From Elusimicrobia bacterium RIFOXYB2_FULL_48_7 (GTDB taxonomy: Bacteria; Elusimicrobiota; Endomicrobiia; CG1-02-37-114; XYA2-FULL-39-19), in assembly GCA_001800495.1 (NCBI GenBank), contig MGVM01000142.1, positions 1 through 5,998 on the forward strand: a stretch of DNA of 5,998 bases, written 5' to 3'. Within the stretch, counting starts at the first letter, position 1; every line of letters starts with the position of its first letter. Below, piece by piece: positions 5,912 through 5,998 of this stretch. The notes beneath the pieces were generated by a model. The model was not told the origin of the DNA, searched no databases, and saw nothing but the letters and a program-made list of their open reading frames with translations. Position numbers and translations under genes: made by a program.

Positions 5912-5998
5912 ATGGCGAAGATATTGGTTGCCGACGATTCCGACATGATGAGGAAAATAGCGAAAATGGCGCTTGAGAAAGGCGGCCACTCGGTAGTA
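5912..5998 (+). CDS. CheY-like response regulator, N-terminal 29 residues (3'-truncated by window edge)
   Basis: The frame starts at an ATG 5 bases after the cheD stop and stays open to the window end. The translation begins MAKILVADDSDMMRK and continues through a helix to GGHSVV. This is the first beta strand and helix of a receiver domain with the acid-pocket D8/D9. It resembles the start of the cheY at 1125 (MAKIMVVDDSRFMR) but differs clearly, with Ala at residue 7 and DMM after the Ser, so it is a diverged paralogue and not a repeat copy. The phosphoacceptor Asp, switch Ser/Thr and Lys lie outside the window. Whether it is a single-domain CheY or the receiver of a longer protein cannot be decided. 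Confidence 0.88.
   Translation, partial: MAKILVADDSDMMRKIAKMALEKGGHSVV

Noticed and set aside
1..5998. Mobile elements, CRISPR arrays, tRNA or other RNA genes
   Set aside because: The window is fully occupied by co-directional chemotaxis genes. No direct-repeat arrays, transposase motifs or RNA-like stretches were seen, and no gap exceeds 21 bases.

Overview
This window is one continuous plus-strand chemotaxis operon with almost no non-coding DNA. In order it holds the 3' end of a methyl-accepting chemotaxis protein (MCP, cut by the left edge), cheR, cheY, cheB, cheA, two different cheC genes in tandem, cheD, and the first 29 codons of a second cheY-like response regulator (cut by the right edge). 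All spacers are 21 bases or shorter. Three junctions (cheY/cheB, cheA/cheC, cheC/cheD) are ATGA stop/start overlaps, which points to one polycistronic, translationally coupled transcript. I see no internal promoter or terminator.

The gene set is the Bacillus/Thermotoga kind of chemotaxis pathway. CheD deamidase and CheC phosphatases are present, and no CheZ is seen. The receptor end has no CheR/CheB-tethering pentapeptide. The expected flow is as follows. The MCP controls CheA autophosphorylation. CheA passes phosphate to CheY and CheB. CheR and CheB set receptor methylation. CheD modifies receptors and is bound by CheC, and CheC dephosphorylates CheY-P. No cheW is in the window, so the CheA-receptor adaptor must be encoded elsewhere, possibly just upstream.

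The organism is a motile or otherwise chemosensory bacterium. Base composition is moderate (about half G+C by eye), with heavy use of AGG for arginine and ATA for isoleucine. Together with the CheC/CheD pathway this argues against an enterobacterium and would suit a deep-branching or candidate bacterial phylum (for example the Omnitrophota/Elusimicrobiota neighbourhood). That placement is a weak guess from codon habit only.

Three departures from the textbook locus stand out. CheA is about 110 residues shorter than the Thermotoga/E. coli proteins because the P2 (CheY/CheB-docking) domain is replaced by a roughly 45-residue Ala/Pro-rich linker. The two CheC paralogues are not equivalent: the second has both phosphatase motifs, whereas the first has lost the asparagine of its N-terminal motif and carries a cysteine on either side of that position. 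Both CheCs keep the aspartate expected to bind CheD.
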